Positions 21,324 to 28,370 of a DNA stretch of 32,671 nt are shown here, one piece after another. Every line of letters begins with the position of its first letter. Positions within the stretch are counted from its first letter, which is position 1. The stretch lies in IMG/VR virus record IMGVR_UViG_3300036800_000262, positions 1 through 32,671 of that record. One strand, given 5' to 3'. The stretch comes from a virus. Under the pieces are notes generated by a model. It worked only from the letters and a program-made list of their open reading frames with translations, had not been told where the DNA came from and did no database searches. The translations under genes and the position numbers were made by a program.

Positions 21324-21683
21324 GTGCATCCGATCCTTCAAGAGAAGACGATCGCTCAGCCGCGCAGATACCGGCTTTTGTGCATCGACCAAACCATCGC
21401 TTATCGCGGCTGGGTTCCGGACAGCGTCCCGGCCAGCATGCAAGTGTTCGACTTTTGGGCTGTGTCAGACGACGCAGGTCCGCAGGGTGAGATCGGCCGC
21501 CAGGCTGTGTACGTAACAACGGCATGGGTGCAACTTGGCCGGCCGATTTCTTACAAGGCCAATTCGCTTTTCATTTACGACGACGAGGTGGCGAAAGATT
21601 GCCAGCTGAGCGCAGCCATGCTGCCGAGCGAAGTCGCAGCCACTTTCACGCGCGCGATGTCCGAAAGGAAATTCAGGCCGTGA
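21324..21683 (+). CDS. Early protein of unknown function
   Basis: 119 aa from GTG at 21324, preceded by AAGGTG; earlier in-frame starts lie upstream of the promoter. It begins MHPILQEKTIAQPRRYRLLC, then VPASMQVFDFWAVSDDAGPQ and GRPISYKANSLFIYDDEVAK. It is a soluble, probably alpha/beta protein without a recognised motif. It is first in the early operon, a place often used for host-takeover or anti-defence proteins, but nothing in the sequence proves that. Confidence 0.65.
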   Translation: MHPILQEKTIAQPRRYRLLCIDQTIAYRGWVPDSVPASMQVFDFWAVSDDAGPQGEIGRQAVYVTTAWVQLGRPISYKANSLFIYDDEVAKDCQLSAAMLPSEVAATFTRAMSERKFRP

Positions 21684-21805
21684 AGACTATCTATCCCTTC
21701 GGTGACGCACGCCCCGCGTTCGTCATCGCCCTTGTCTTCGCGGTCGGGCTTCTCTTCGCATCGGTCGCGCCGGAAATCATCCACACACTTTGGGGGCAAC
21801 AATGA
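21680..21805 (+). CDS. 41-aa single-pass membrane protein
   Basis: GTG at 21680 overlapping the previous stop (GTGA). Residues 13-32 (AFVIALVFAVGLLFASVAPE) form one membrane segment. It is coupled by ATGA to the following lipoprotein gene. Function unknown; small early membrane proteins with a lipoprotein next to them are often involved in exclusion of other phages. Confidence 0.6.
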   Translation: MKTIYPFGDARPAFVIALVFAVGLLFASVAPEIIHTLWGQQ

Positions 21806-22167
21806 AACTGAAACTTTGCAGCGTTCTTTTCCTCGCGGCCTTGACAGGTTGCACCGCGGGTCCGGGCTATCGGCCCATCGTCGACAACGGCACGCCGAAG
21901 GGCGATTACAACGTGGATTCGGACGAATGTCGCGCGGTCGCGAATAACGTTCAAATCACGGATTCGGCAGGTACTGGTGCCGTTGCGGGCGCGCTGTTCG
22001 GCGCATTGCTCGGCGCGGCTGTCGGCTTGCGTGGAAACAATCTCGCTCAGGTCGCGGCAGCTGGCGGCGTGTCCGGTGCCGCGCACGGTCTGGTTTACGG
22101 GTCGGCTCAGTGGACGCAGGTTTTCAACAACTGCCTTCGCGGCCGCGGATACAACGTTCTCAACTGA
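21802..22167 (+). CDS. Glycine-zipper outer-membrane lipoprotein
   Basis: 121 aa from ATG at 21802 in an ATGA overlap. Signal peptide MKLKLCSVLFLAALTGC ends in a perfect lipobox (LTGC). After a Tyr/Pro-containing segment, residues near 55-80 form a glycine zipper (GAVAGALFGALLGAAVGLRG), then GGVSGAAHGLVYG. Cysteines near residues 40 and 114 could form a disulphide. It resembles SlyB/RcnB-like lipoproteins in layout. Expressed early, it may alter the envelope or block superinfection (inference). Confidence 0.75.
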   Translation: MKLKLCSVLFLAALTGCTAGPGYRPIVDNGTPKGDYNVDSDECRAVANNVQITDSAGTGAVAGALFGALLGAAVGLRGNNLAQVAAAGGVSGAAHGLVYGSAQWTQVFNNCLRGRGYNVLN

Positions 22168-22178
22168 CAGGTGATCCC

Positions 22179-22376
22179 ATGAAAAATGCTGATCGCGTAC
22201 GGGCCGCGCAGAGTCCGCAAGATACGAGTTCACCCCAGGCGAAGGAAATGCGCTTCGTCTGCGCGATGATGGCAATGCACGCACGACTCGGCTGCGGCGG
22301 CGTCGTCTCAACGGATTTGCTTGTCGCGATGTCCTTTGAAATTGCCGACGCGATGATCGCGAAGGCGGCTCTGTGA
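22179..22376 (+). CDS. 65-aa unknown early protein
   Basis: ATG at 22179 with AGGTGA upstream. It starts MKNADRVRAAQSPQDTSSPQ, then a helical half with MRFVCAMMAMHARLGCGG and LLVAMSFEIADAMIAKAAL. It overlaps the next gene by 4 bases (GTGA). No domain recognised. Confidence 0.6.
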   Translation: MKNADRVRAAQSPQDTSSPQAKEMRFVCAMMAMHARLGCGGVVSTDLLVAMSFEIADAMIAKAAL

Positions 22377-22570
22377 CCATCGAATCCGAAGTTCGCACGT
22401 TCTGCGACACCCTTCCACTATCTGATATCCACAAGGGAATCGCTGTACAGGAAGCGTTGCGCGCCGGTGAGGCCGAATTTGGCAAGTCATGCGCGCTGCG
22501 CATCGCGGCGAAACTCCAAACGATCCGGGAGCGTTTCAAACCCCATTTTGATCGCGAAGGGGTTTGCTGA
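22373..22570 (+). CDS. 65-aa unknown early protein
   Basis: GTG at 22373 within the previous stop. Entirely helical in appearance: MTIESEVRTFCDTLPLSDIH, then AVQEALRAGEAEFGKSCALR and QTIRERFKPHFDREGVC. The next ATG follows the stop immediately. Function unknown. Confidence 0.6.
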   Translation: MTIESEVRTFCDTLPLSDIHKGIAVQEALRAGEAEFGKSCALRIAAKLQTIRERFKPHFDREGVC

Positions 22571-22753
22571 ATGTGCTGGGCGCTTGTTCGTGTCATCCAC
22601 AAAGACGGTGGAAAAACGATCGTCGAGGCTCAGGACGAGGCCGACGAGGTTCGCATCGTCAGCGAAAAACAATCGTTCCCTGAAACGGCGAAGGTGGAAA
22701 TCTTCCGTCTCACTTCCAAACTACGCCGCGTCGAGACGTGGCAAACCGACTGA
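22571..22753 (+). CDS. 60-aa unknown early protein
   Basis: ATG at 22571, directly after the previous stop codon. It reads MCWALVRVIHKDGGKTIVEA, then ADEVRIVSEKQSFPETAKVE and ends ETWQTD. Short beta-rich protein, no motif recognised. Confidence 0.6.
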   Translation: MCWALVRVIHKDGGKTIVEAQDEADEVRIVSEKQSFPETAKVEIFRLTSKLRRVETWQTD

Positions 22754-22764
22754 AGGAAAAACAA

Positions 22765-23889
22765 ATGCCCGAAGAGACCAAGAATTTACCGGCGCGCTTC
22801 GACGTTGGCGCCGCGATAGCGACCTTCACGCAGACGGAGGCCGATCTCACTGCGCTGGCCGCGAAACACATATCCGAAGTCTTCGATGTATCGACGACGA
22901 AGGGAATGGTCGTGGCGAAGGAAGTTCGCAAAACCTTTCGCGAATTGCGTCTGTCGATCGAGGACACACGCAAGACCGCGAAAGCCGATGCGCTGGCGTT
23001 CGGCAAGAAACTCGACGACCACGCTCGCAAGCTGCAATCGATCATCGCCGACGCCGAGAAGAACGCTGACGATCAGATCAAGGCCGAAGAAAACCGCAAG
23101 GCTGAGGAACGCGCCGCGTCTGAAAAGCTCGAACAGGAAGCCATCGCGCGCGAGAACGCGCTGCTTGACGCTATCCGCGATACGCCGGTCGACCTGATCG
23201 GCAAGGACTCCGCCACGATTCAGGCGGCGATCGCACGCCTCGACGCGATGACGCTGGACGAACTGACGGGCGCGGCGCGCGAGCGCGGCGTGATGCTCAA
23301 GGCCGCAGCCATCGCGAAGTCGCAATCGATCCTGGACGGTGTCAAGTCGGCTGAAGCGCTGAAAGCTGCCCAGGCCGAGCAGGACGCCGCCAGAGCGCGC
23401 GACGAGGAAGCGGCTAGGGTTGCCAAGGCTGAGGCTGAGAAAGCAGCGCAGGCGAAGGCGGAGGCTGACCGCAAGGCAGCTCAGGAAAAGGCGGACCAAG
23501 AACGCCGCGACCGGCAGGCGCAGGAAGATGCGGATCGTGCAGAACGCCAGAAACGTGAAGATGCCGAGCGCGCCGCACGTCAGAAAGCGACCGACACGGA
23601 AGCTGCCTTGCTGAAAGCACAGCGTGAAGAATTGGCTGCGGAGCAGAAGAAACTCGACGACGCGCGGCTCAAGGCCGAGTCGGACGAGCGCGAGCGCGCG
23701 CGCAAGGAAACCGAGGCGAAGGAACTGGCGCGCGTTCAGGGGCTGATTGATGGCGCGCCACCGCTGCGCCAGGCGGCGATCAATGCGCTGACGTTGCTGA
23801 CGACTTCCGGTTTTGCCGCGCGTGACGAGGCGATCCAGCTGAAGGCGGCGATCGAGGCCGATGCGAAACCAAAGGGTAAAAAATCATGA
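22765..23889 (+). CDS. Long charged coiled-coil protein of the recombination block
   Basis: 374 aa from ATG at 22765 (AAGGAAA upstream). The N-terminal 100 residues (DVGAAIATFTQTEADLTALA, GMVVAKEVRKTFRELRLSIE) resemble the start of phage DUF1351-like proteins that accompany annealing proteins. Residues 190-320 are an extremely charged, Ala-rich single helix with many repeats of the kind ARAAEKA/DRAERQKRED. The C-terminal 50 residues are a small globular end. It is coupled by ATGA to the ERF gene, so a role in DNA recombination or single-strand handling is likely. Confidence 0.7.
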   Translation: MPEETKNLPARFDVGAAIATFTQTEADLTALAAKHISEVFDVSTTKGMVVAKEVRKTFRELRLSIEDTRKTAKADALAFGKKLDDHARKLQSIIADAEKNADDQIKAEENRKAEERAASEKLEQEAIARENALLDAIRDTPVDLIGKDSATIQAAIARLDAMTLDELTGAARERGVMLKAAAIAKSQSILDGVKSAEALKAAQAEQDAARARDEEAARVAKAEAEKAAQAKAEADRKAAQEKADQERRDRQAQEDADRAERQKREDAERAARQKATDTEAALLKAQREELAAEQKKLDDARLKAESDERERARKETEAKELARVQGLIDGAPPLRQAAINALTLLTTSGFAARDEAIQLKAAIEADAKPKGKKS

Positions 23890-24638
23890 ACGACAAAACT
23901 GAACTTGCCACGACCGGCGCGGCGCATTTCGATCGCATGATCGAAAAGCTCGCTGCGCAGAAAGTCGACTTCGCGCAGATCGAGAAGATGTACGAACTGC
24001 GCGAGCGTTTCCAGCGCGAAGAAGCGCGCAAGGCGTTCGAAATGGCGATGGCCGATTTCAAAGCCGAACCCATCGTGGTCGAGAAACGTCGGCGCGTTGA
24101 TTACAAGACCAAGGCCGGCGGACACGTGAAATACGACTATGCGGAACTGGCGGACTTTACCGAAGTCGTCGGGCCGATCATGTCGAAGTACGGTCTGTCG
24201 TTTCGATGGACGTCAGAACAGACGGGATCGCTGGTGACGGTGACGTGCATCGTCACGCACGCGCAGGGGCATTCGATCAGCGTGACGAACTTCGGGCCGC
24301 TGGACGACAGCGGGATGAAGAATCAGATTCAGCAGCTGGGATCGACGCTTTCCTTCCTTCAGCGGTACACGCTCACACAAGCCGCTGGCGTGGCAGCGCG
24401 CGGAATCGATGACGATGGTCGCGGCGGTCCGGACGTTGACGACGTGGATCCACAGCAGGAAGCGATCGACGACATTTATTCGAAGATCGGCCTGTCCCTG
24501 ACGCTCGGCGAACTGCAAGCGCTTAAGCCCGACATCCTCGCGATCAAGAATGCGGATCGCCGTCGCGAATTGATGGGCGGCTATAACGGCAAGCTGCACG
24601 AGTTCACCGGACAGAAATCAGCGGAGACGCCAGAATGA
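23886..24638 (+). CDS. ERF-family single-strand annealing protein
   Basis: 250 aa, ATG at 23886 in an ATGA overlap. Conserved ERF features: VDYKTKAGGHVKYDYAELAD, then PIMSKYGLSFRWTSEQ, GHSISVTNFGPLDDSGMKN and GSTLSFLQRYTLTQAAGV. These match the ERF domain (PF04404), a ring-forming annealing protein that pairs complementary single strands, as P22 Erf does. It is encoded with a YqaJ-type nuclease two genes on, a Red-like pair. The C-terminal 60 residues are a separate helical part. Confidence 0.92.
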   Translation: MNDKTELATTGAAHFDRMIEKLAAQKVDFAQIEKMYELRERFQREEARKAFEMAMADFKAEPIVVEKRRRVDYKTKAGGHVKYDYAELADFTEVVGPIMSKYGLSFRWTSEQTGSLVTVTCIVTHAQGHSISVTNFGPLDDSGMKNQIQQLGSTLSFLQRYTLTQAAGVAARGIDDDGRGGPDVDDVDPQQEAIDDIYSKIGLSLTLGELQALKPDILAIKNADRRRELMGGYNGKLHEFTGQKSAETPE

Positions 24639-24817
24639 TCGCGGTCGGGTTCGTTCTCTTCATCCTCGCGGTGTTCCGCGTGTGGCTGTCGATCCCGCCG
24701 CACGCGGTGCACTTCGGTTCGCGCAGCGCAAGGTTGACGTATGGGTTCATGTTGCTCGCCGGCGCGGCTCTCATGCTCGCCGGCGTTGCGGTGTGGCTGT
24801 ATCGGGTGCTGCCCTAG
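24635..24817 (+). CDS. 60-aa membrane protein
   Basis: ATG at 24635 in an ATGA overlap with erf. Two membrane segments: IAVGFVLFILAVFRVWLSI and LTYGFMLLAGAALMLAGVAV, joined by a short polar loop. The next gene's GTG shares the last base of its stop. Function unknown. Confidence 0.65.
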   Translation: MIAVGFVLFILAVFRVWLSIPPHAVHFGSRSARLTYGFMLLAGAALMLAGVAVWLYRVLP

Positions 24818-25395
24818 TGGACGCAGAACTGCGCGCAAAACGTTTGGGCAAACTCGGCGCGAGTGAAGCGCCGATCATCATGGGCGGCGTGAATACCGAC
24901 TCGCTCGAATACCTCGTCAAGCGCAAAGCGTTCGAACGCGTCTTCGGCGATCCGGACGAAGACGGCTTTACATCTGCCGCTATGGATCGGGGGCAGCAAG
25001 TAGAGGAATCCGCGTTAGATTGGTATTCGTTCACGTTCGACGTTCCGCTGGAGCGCCAGTTCCACGTGGAACATCCGACGATCCCGAACGTATCGGCCAC
25101 GCCTGACGGATTCACCGGATCGCGCTGCGTCGAAGGGAAGTCTCCGCTGATTCAAGCGTGGATGCACACGGCGAAAACTGGCGAGATTCCTTCGCAGTAT
25201 CGATGGCAATGCGCGTGGCAAGCATGGTGCGCGGAAGTCGCGCAGACGGACTACGTTTCGTTTCATCCGCTCGCCGAGCGGCGCACGCGCTGCATCCCGT
25301 ACATTCTCACGCGCGACGATATTGAAGCGATGCGTGCGCGGGTTATTTTGGTGGAGACTCGCATCAGGGTTTGGATGCGTATTTTGGAGAACTGA
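24817..25395 (+). CDS. YqaJ-type viral recombinase exonuclease
   Basis: 192 aa from GTG at 24817 (TAGTG overlap). Starts with RAKRLGKLGASEAPIIMGG; DRGQQVEESALDWYS supplies E63; ATPDGFTGSRCVEGKSP supplies D97, E106 and K108, giving the E...D...ExK active site of lambda-exonuclease-like nucleases (PF09588). It resects dsDNA ends so the ERF protein can bind. Length is normal for the family. It belongs to the early plus-strand operon. Confidence 0.9.
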   Translation: MDAELRAKRLGKLGASEAPIIMGGVNTDSLEYLVKRKAFERVFGDPDEDGFTSAAMDRGQQVEESALDWYSFTFDVPLERQFHVEHPTIPNVSATPDGFTGSRCVEGKSPLIQAWMHTAKTGEIPSQYRWQCAWQAWCAEVAQTDYVSFHPLAERRTRCIPYILTRDDIEAMRARVILVETRIRVWMRILEN

Positions 25396-25411
25396 AAATG
25401 CGACATTCATC

Positions 25412-25600
25412 GTGAGTTTGCTGGATAGATGGCGTAGAGAAATACCGGGCGAAACTGATGCTGAATTCGACGCACGTCATGCTGCGTGGGAGCGGCGCGC
25501 TCAAATCGGGTATCCGCTGATTACGGGGCTACTGGCATTCGCTGCCCTTTGCCTAATCATTGGACTCATTTGCATGATTATCGGGCACTCCGTGAAATGA
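25412..25600 (+). CDS. 62-aa single-pass membrane protein
   Basis: GTG at 25412, inside the stop of a five-codon reading frame that starts at ATG 25398 with GGAGA upstream. The N-terminal half is charged (MSLLDRWRREIPGETDAEFD) and the C-terminal half is one hydrophobic segment (LITGLLAFAALCLIIGLICM). Function unknown. Confidence 0.6.
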   Translation: MSLLDRWRREIPGETDAEFDARHAAWERRAQIGYPLITGLLAFAALCLIIGLICMIIGHSVK

Positions 25601-25608
25601 GGAATCAA

Positions 25609-25737
25609 ATGCGCAAATTGAAATGGTGGCTTTTGGATCACGTGGACGAAATCAGTGTGGTTATGTTGATAATGTCGATCGTGGCCATGTGCCTTGCAGT
25701 TGCATCGATCACGTCAAGGGGAATCACATGCCCCTGA
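25609..25737 (+). CDS. 42-aa single-pass membrane protein
   Basis: ATG at 25609 with GAGGA six bases upstream; ATG at 25597 is possible. MRKLKWWLLDHVDEISVVML continues into one membrane segment ending in SITSRGITCP. It overlaps the next gene by 10 bases. Function unknown. Confidence 0.5.
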   Translation: MRKLKWWLLDHVDEISVVMLIMSIVAMCLAVASITSRGITCP

Positions 25738-25934
25738 TCGTTTTGCTTCTCACGCTAGGCGGCGCGGCGTCGACGCATCGGGTTTCCGCTTTCAGCTACG
25801 ACGACCGCGCGCGCATGCTGCAATACACCGAAGCGGGCAAGCCGCAAACGCTCGCTGGCATCGGGCCTGCCGTGTTGAGCGGTTCGCTGCTGACGATTCG
25901 AACTGATCTCATCTTCAGGGATACCGGAAAATGA
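25728..25934 (+). CDS. 68-aa protein with a signal-like start
   Basis: ATG at 25728, AGGGGA upstream. Short hydrophobic start (MPLIVLLLTLGGAASTH), then a soluble part with VSAFSYDDRARMLQYTEAGK and ILLTIRTD-like end. It overlaps the Cys-rich gene by 4 bases. Function unknown. Confidence 0.55.
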   Translation: MPLIVLLLTLGGAASTHRVSAFSYDDRARMLQYTEAGKPQTLAGIGPAVLSGSLLTIRTDLIFRDTGK

Positions 25935-26176
25935 ATACGTGCGGAAATTGTAAGTTTCGCGGCCCTCCTATTCACGAGGAAAGCTTCGGATCAATGTTCG
26001 CCGACGACGTGCCGCCCGGCTACTTCGGTTGCGAGCTGATAAAGCAGGCACCCAAATATCCTGACAATAGCGAAAGCGTCGCCGTCGGTGCGCCATGCGT
26101 TATTGATGGGTCCGGATACTTCGCCGCGATCTGCGTTCCTGAAGACTTCGGGTGCAATCGCTGGCAAGCGAAATAA
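25931..26176 (+). CDS. 81-aa cysteine-rich protein
   Basis: ATG at 25931 in an ATGA overlap. It begins MNTCGNCKFRG (CxxC), with further cysteines at GYFGCELIK, GAPCVIDG, AAICVPEDFGCNRW. The spacing suggests a small zinc-binding fold; similar 'C..C.F.....GC' proteins are common in phage early regions. Function unknown. Confidence 0.65.
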   Translation: MNTCGNCKFRGPPIHEESFGSMFADDVPPGYFGCELIKQAPKYPDNSESVAVGAPCVIDGSGYFAAICVPEDFGCNRWQAK

Positions 26177-26205
26177 TTCCACTTCACGCCCGGCAAGGGG
26201 GCTAA

Positions 26206-26835
26206 ATGACAATTCAAGCTTTTCCGTTGCAATGGCCGGTTGGTTGGCCGCGGCACAATGGCCCGCACAAAGACGCCGCATTTCGTACCGGCGCAGGTAA
26301 ATACCGCTCATCGCATTCGCGAAGCCTGAGCGTTTCGGATGGCGTCGATCGCGTGCGCGTGGCGCTGCAGCGAATGAACGTTTCTGACTATAACCTCATC
26401 ATCAGCACGAACGTTCCGCTTCGAATGGATGGGTTTCCGCGATCGAATCTGCCGGAACCGAGCGACAGCGGAGCGGCGGTTTACTGGAAGGATCGAAATA
26501 GCGACACGCGGCACTGTATGGCGATCGATCAGTATTTCCGCGTGGCTGACAATCTGGCCGCCATCGCGGCGACGCTGGAAGCTTTGCGTGCGGTCGAGCG
26601 CTACGGCGGCGCGAAGATAGTTGATCGTGCGTTCACTGGATTCACGGCGCTTCCGCCGGGTCGTTCGTGGCGCGAGTTCTTTGGATTCAAGGAAGGCCAA
26701 CCCGTCACGCGCGACCAACTGGAACTTGCATACCGAACTGCGCGCAGTGCTGCGCATCCTGATAAAGGAGGATCGTCGGAAGCCTTCCAAGCTGTCGAGG
26801 CTGCATACGCTGAGGCACAGAAACGTCTTTTTTGA
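26206..26835 (+). CDS. J-domain protein
   Basis: 209 aa, ATG at 26206. The N-terminal 145 residues (FPLQWPVGWPRHNGPHKDAA, AVYWKDRNSDTRHCMAIDQY) are a phage domain of unknown role. Residues 154-208 form a short J domain: WREFFGFKEGQPVTRDQLEL, the HPD motif at 184-186 (in AAHPDKGGSS), and a last helix with AFQAVEAAYAEAQKRL. J domains stimulate DnaK ATPase, so this protein may recruit host DnaK to a phage target, for example the replication complex. Confidence 0.85.
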   Translation: MTIQAFPLQWPVGWPRHNGPHKDAAFRTGAGKYRSSHSRSLSVSDGVDRVRVALQRMNVSDYNLIISTNVPLRMDGFPRSNLPEPSDSGAAVYWKDRNSDTRHCMAIDQYFRVADNLAAIAATLEALRAVERYGGAKIVDRAFTGFTALPPGRSWREFFGFKEGQPVTRDQLELAYRTARSAAHPDKGGSSEAFQAVEAAYAEAQKRLF

Positions 26836-26861
26836 TCCACACGGCAAAAGGAGAGTGAAGA

Positions 26862-27407
26862 GTGAACTTCGATTTACTACCGAAAGTGAAAGCCGTCGTC
26901 GTCAGCGCAGCCCCACGCGCGGCCGGCGAAGAGTCTGATCTTGTTATCTCGATTGGTCTGGACTGTACCGATGTCCCGATCGAAGGCGTCGCGGGTGCGT
27001 TGCGTTGCGATGTCGACGAGGCTAGAAACCTGTTCGACAAAGACGGCAACGGCTACTTGCCGAACCTGAAATATATCGCCGCGAAGGAAGGCTGGAAAAA
27101 GAAACACGACGTCAAGATCGGGACGACGAAGCGCGTTCGCGTCATGTCCGTGACCGGGATCAAGATCACGCCGCGCGCGAACTTCCTGTCGGACATGCAT
27201 CTTGTCGTCACTGTCGAAGCTCCGCCTGCAGGGTATGTCGAAGAGGTCGTCGACAAGCTGCAAAACTCGGCGTGGATCGAACTGCGTCAGGTCGAAGCGG
27301 AACTGGCGCTTGAAGGCGGCGGAAATGACGATTCGGCCGAAACGCAGGAAGAAATGGATCTGCCGAAAAAACCACGCGGCAGGCCGAAGAAAGACGCGAC
27401 GGATTGA
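26862..27407 (+). CDS. Unknown early protein with AT-hook-like tail
   Basis: 181 aa from GTG at 26862 with AAGGAG about 10 bases upstream. Starts MNFDLLPKVKAVVVSAAPRA; middle FDKDGNGYLPNLKYIAAKEG, then RVRVMSVTGIKITPRA and VEEVVDKLQNSAWIELRQVE. The end KKPRGRPKKD resembles an AT-hook that grips the minor groove. It is the last gene of the early operon, before the terminator. Function unknown; DNA binding is a guess from the tail. Confidence 0.65.
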   Translation: MNFDLLPKVKAVVVSAAPRAAGEESDLVISIGLDCTDVPIEGVAGALRCDVDEARNLFDKDGNGYLPNLKYIAAKEGWKKKHDVKIGTTKRVRVMSVTGIKITPRANFLSDMHLVVTVEAPPAGYVEEVVDKLQNSAWIELRQVEAELALEGGGNDDSAETQEEMDLPKKPRGRPKKDATD

Positions 27408-27424
27408 TATTGGTTCACAACACG

Positions 27425-27461
27425 ACCCGCGCCGGTTGCTGATTGCTGGCGCGGGTTTTTT
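27425..27461 (+). terminator. Intrinsic terminator of the early operon
   Basis: ACCCGCGCC (27425-27433) pairs with GGCGCGGGT (27448-27456), 14-base loop, followed by six T. It lies between the early operon and the end of the convergent tail-tip genes. Confidence 0.88.
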
Positions 27462-27467
27462 ATTGCC

Positions 27468-28361
27468 TCAGATCGACTGACGCCAGTTCGTTTGCCACGA
27501 CCACTTCGGCGGCTGATCCATCGTTATCGTTCCGCCGGAGTTTTGAATCCGCGCGAGCATCCAATTCTCTTGCATGAATTCCTGATCGATCCGGCCATTG
27601 CCGACGTGCACCACGCCAGCGCCGCGGCCAGCGCTCGCGATGTCGCAGATCGCCATGCCGCGCGACGACGAGAATATTTCCTGCAGACGTCGCAGGCTGA
27701 TGGCTCCGCCTTTGCCGTCCGAGAGTGTCGAATAGTTCGTGCTGTTGACGTCGGGCGTGCTGAACGGCCCCAGCGTCGCGGAGTTCGTTCGCGCGGGCTT
27801 GCGCATGGTGGCGAAGACCGAACCTGCGTCCTGCGTCGTGAGTGCCGTGGGATCAACCAGGGTGGCACTCGGTTGACGTGCGAGCATCGTCGGCAGGTAG
27901 AGCGCGTGCCCGACGATCAATTCGCCCGCCCCCCACGTCGCACTGGCCGCAATCGGTGCTTGCCCGTCGACGTTGTTGTGCAGTCGCAAACTTAGGTGAT
28001 ATTCGCCAGCGCCGAGCATCGGTAAATACCACACGCCAAGTTCGCCGTTCGGACCTTGTGTCAGATTCTGTGTCCCGAGCGATGTCGTTCCGCTGGAATC
28101 GGTGTAAAGCAGTTCCGTCAGCAGACCCTCCGGCAATCCTTGAACGTTGACAAGACCCACGCCGCCGATCCAGTCGTCCGAGGATTCGAATTTTAGGTCG
28201 ACGTATGAACCCGTATTCTGCACAGCGCTATTCCACGTCGCCGATGCGATCAGCCCCGAATGAAAGTCGTTCAGCGCAGACGCGTCCGTGAGGAAGCCTG
28301 CACCGGAATGGTCGCTGATCAGAGTGACGTCGAGCGTGATATTGCCGTAGATGAAGAACAT
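27468..28361 (-). CDS. Tail-tip or tail-fibre-associated protein
   Basis: 297 aa, ATG at 28361 with GAGG upstream, nine bases after the previous stop. Starts MFFIYGNITLDVTLISDHSG; glycine-, Ser- and Thr-rich beta-sheet composition (GLLTELLYTDSSGTTSLGTQ, LPMLGAGEYHLSLRLHNNVD) is typical for phage fibre or tip proteins. It is the last gene of the tail block. No enzyme motif seen. Role inferred from position and composition only. Confidence 0.55.
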   Translation of the reverse strand: MFFIYGNITLDVTLISDHSGAGFLTDASALNDFHSGLIASATWNSAVQNTGSYVDLKFESSDDWIGGVGLVNVQGLPEGLLTELLYTDSSGTTSLGTQNLTQGPNGELGVWYLPMLGAGEYHLSLRLHNNVDGQAPIAASATWGAGELIVGHALYLPTMLARQPSATLVDPTALTTQDAGSVFATMRKPARTNSATLGPFSTPDVNSTNYSTLSDGKGGAISLRRLQEIFSSSRGMAICDIASAGRGAGVVHVGNGRIDQEFMQENWMLARIQNSGGTITMDQPPKWSWQTNWRQSI

Positions 28362-28370
28362 GGGAAAGCC

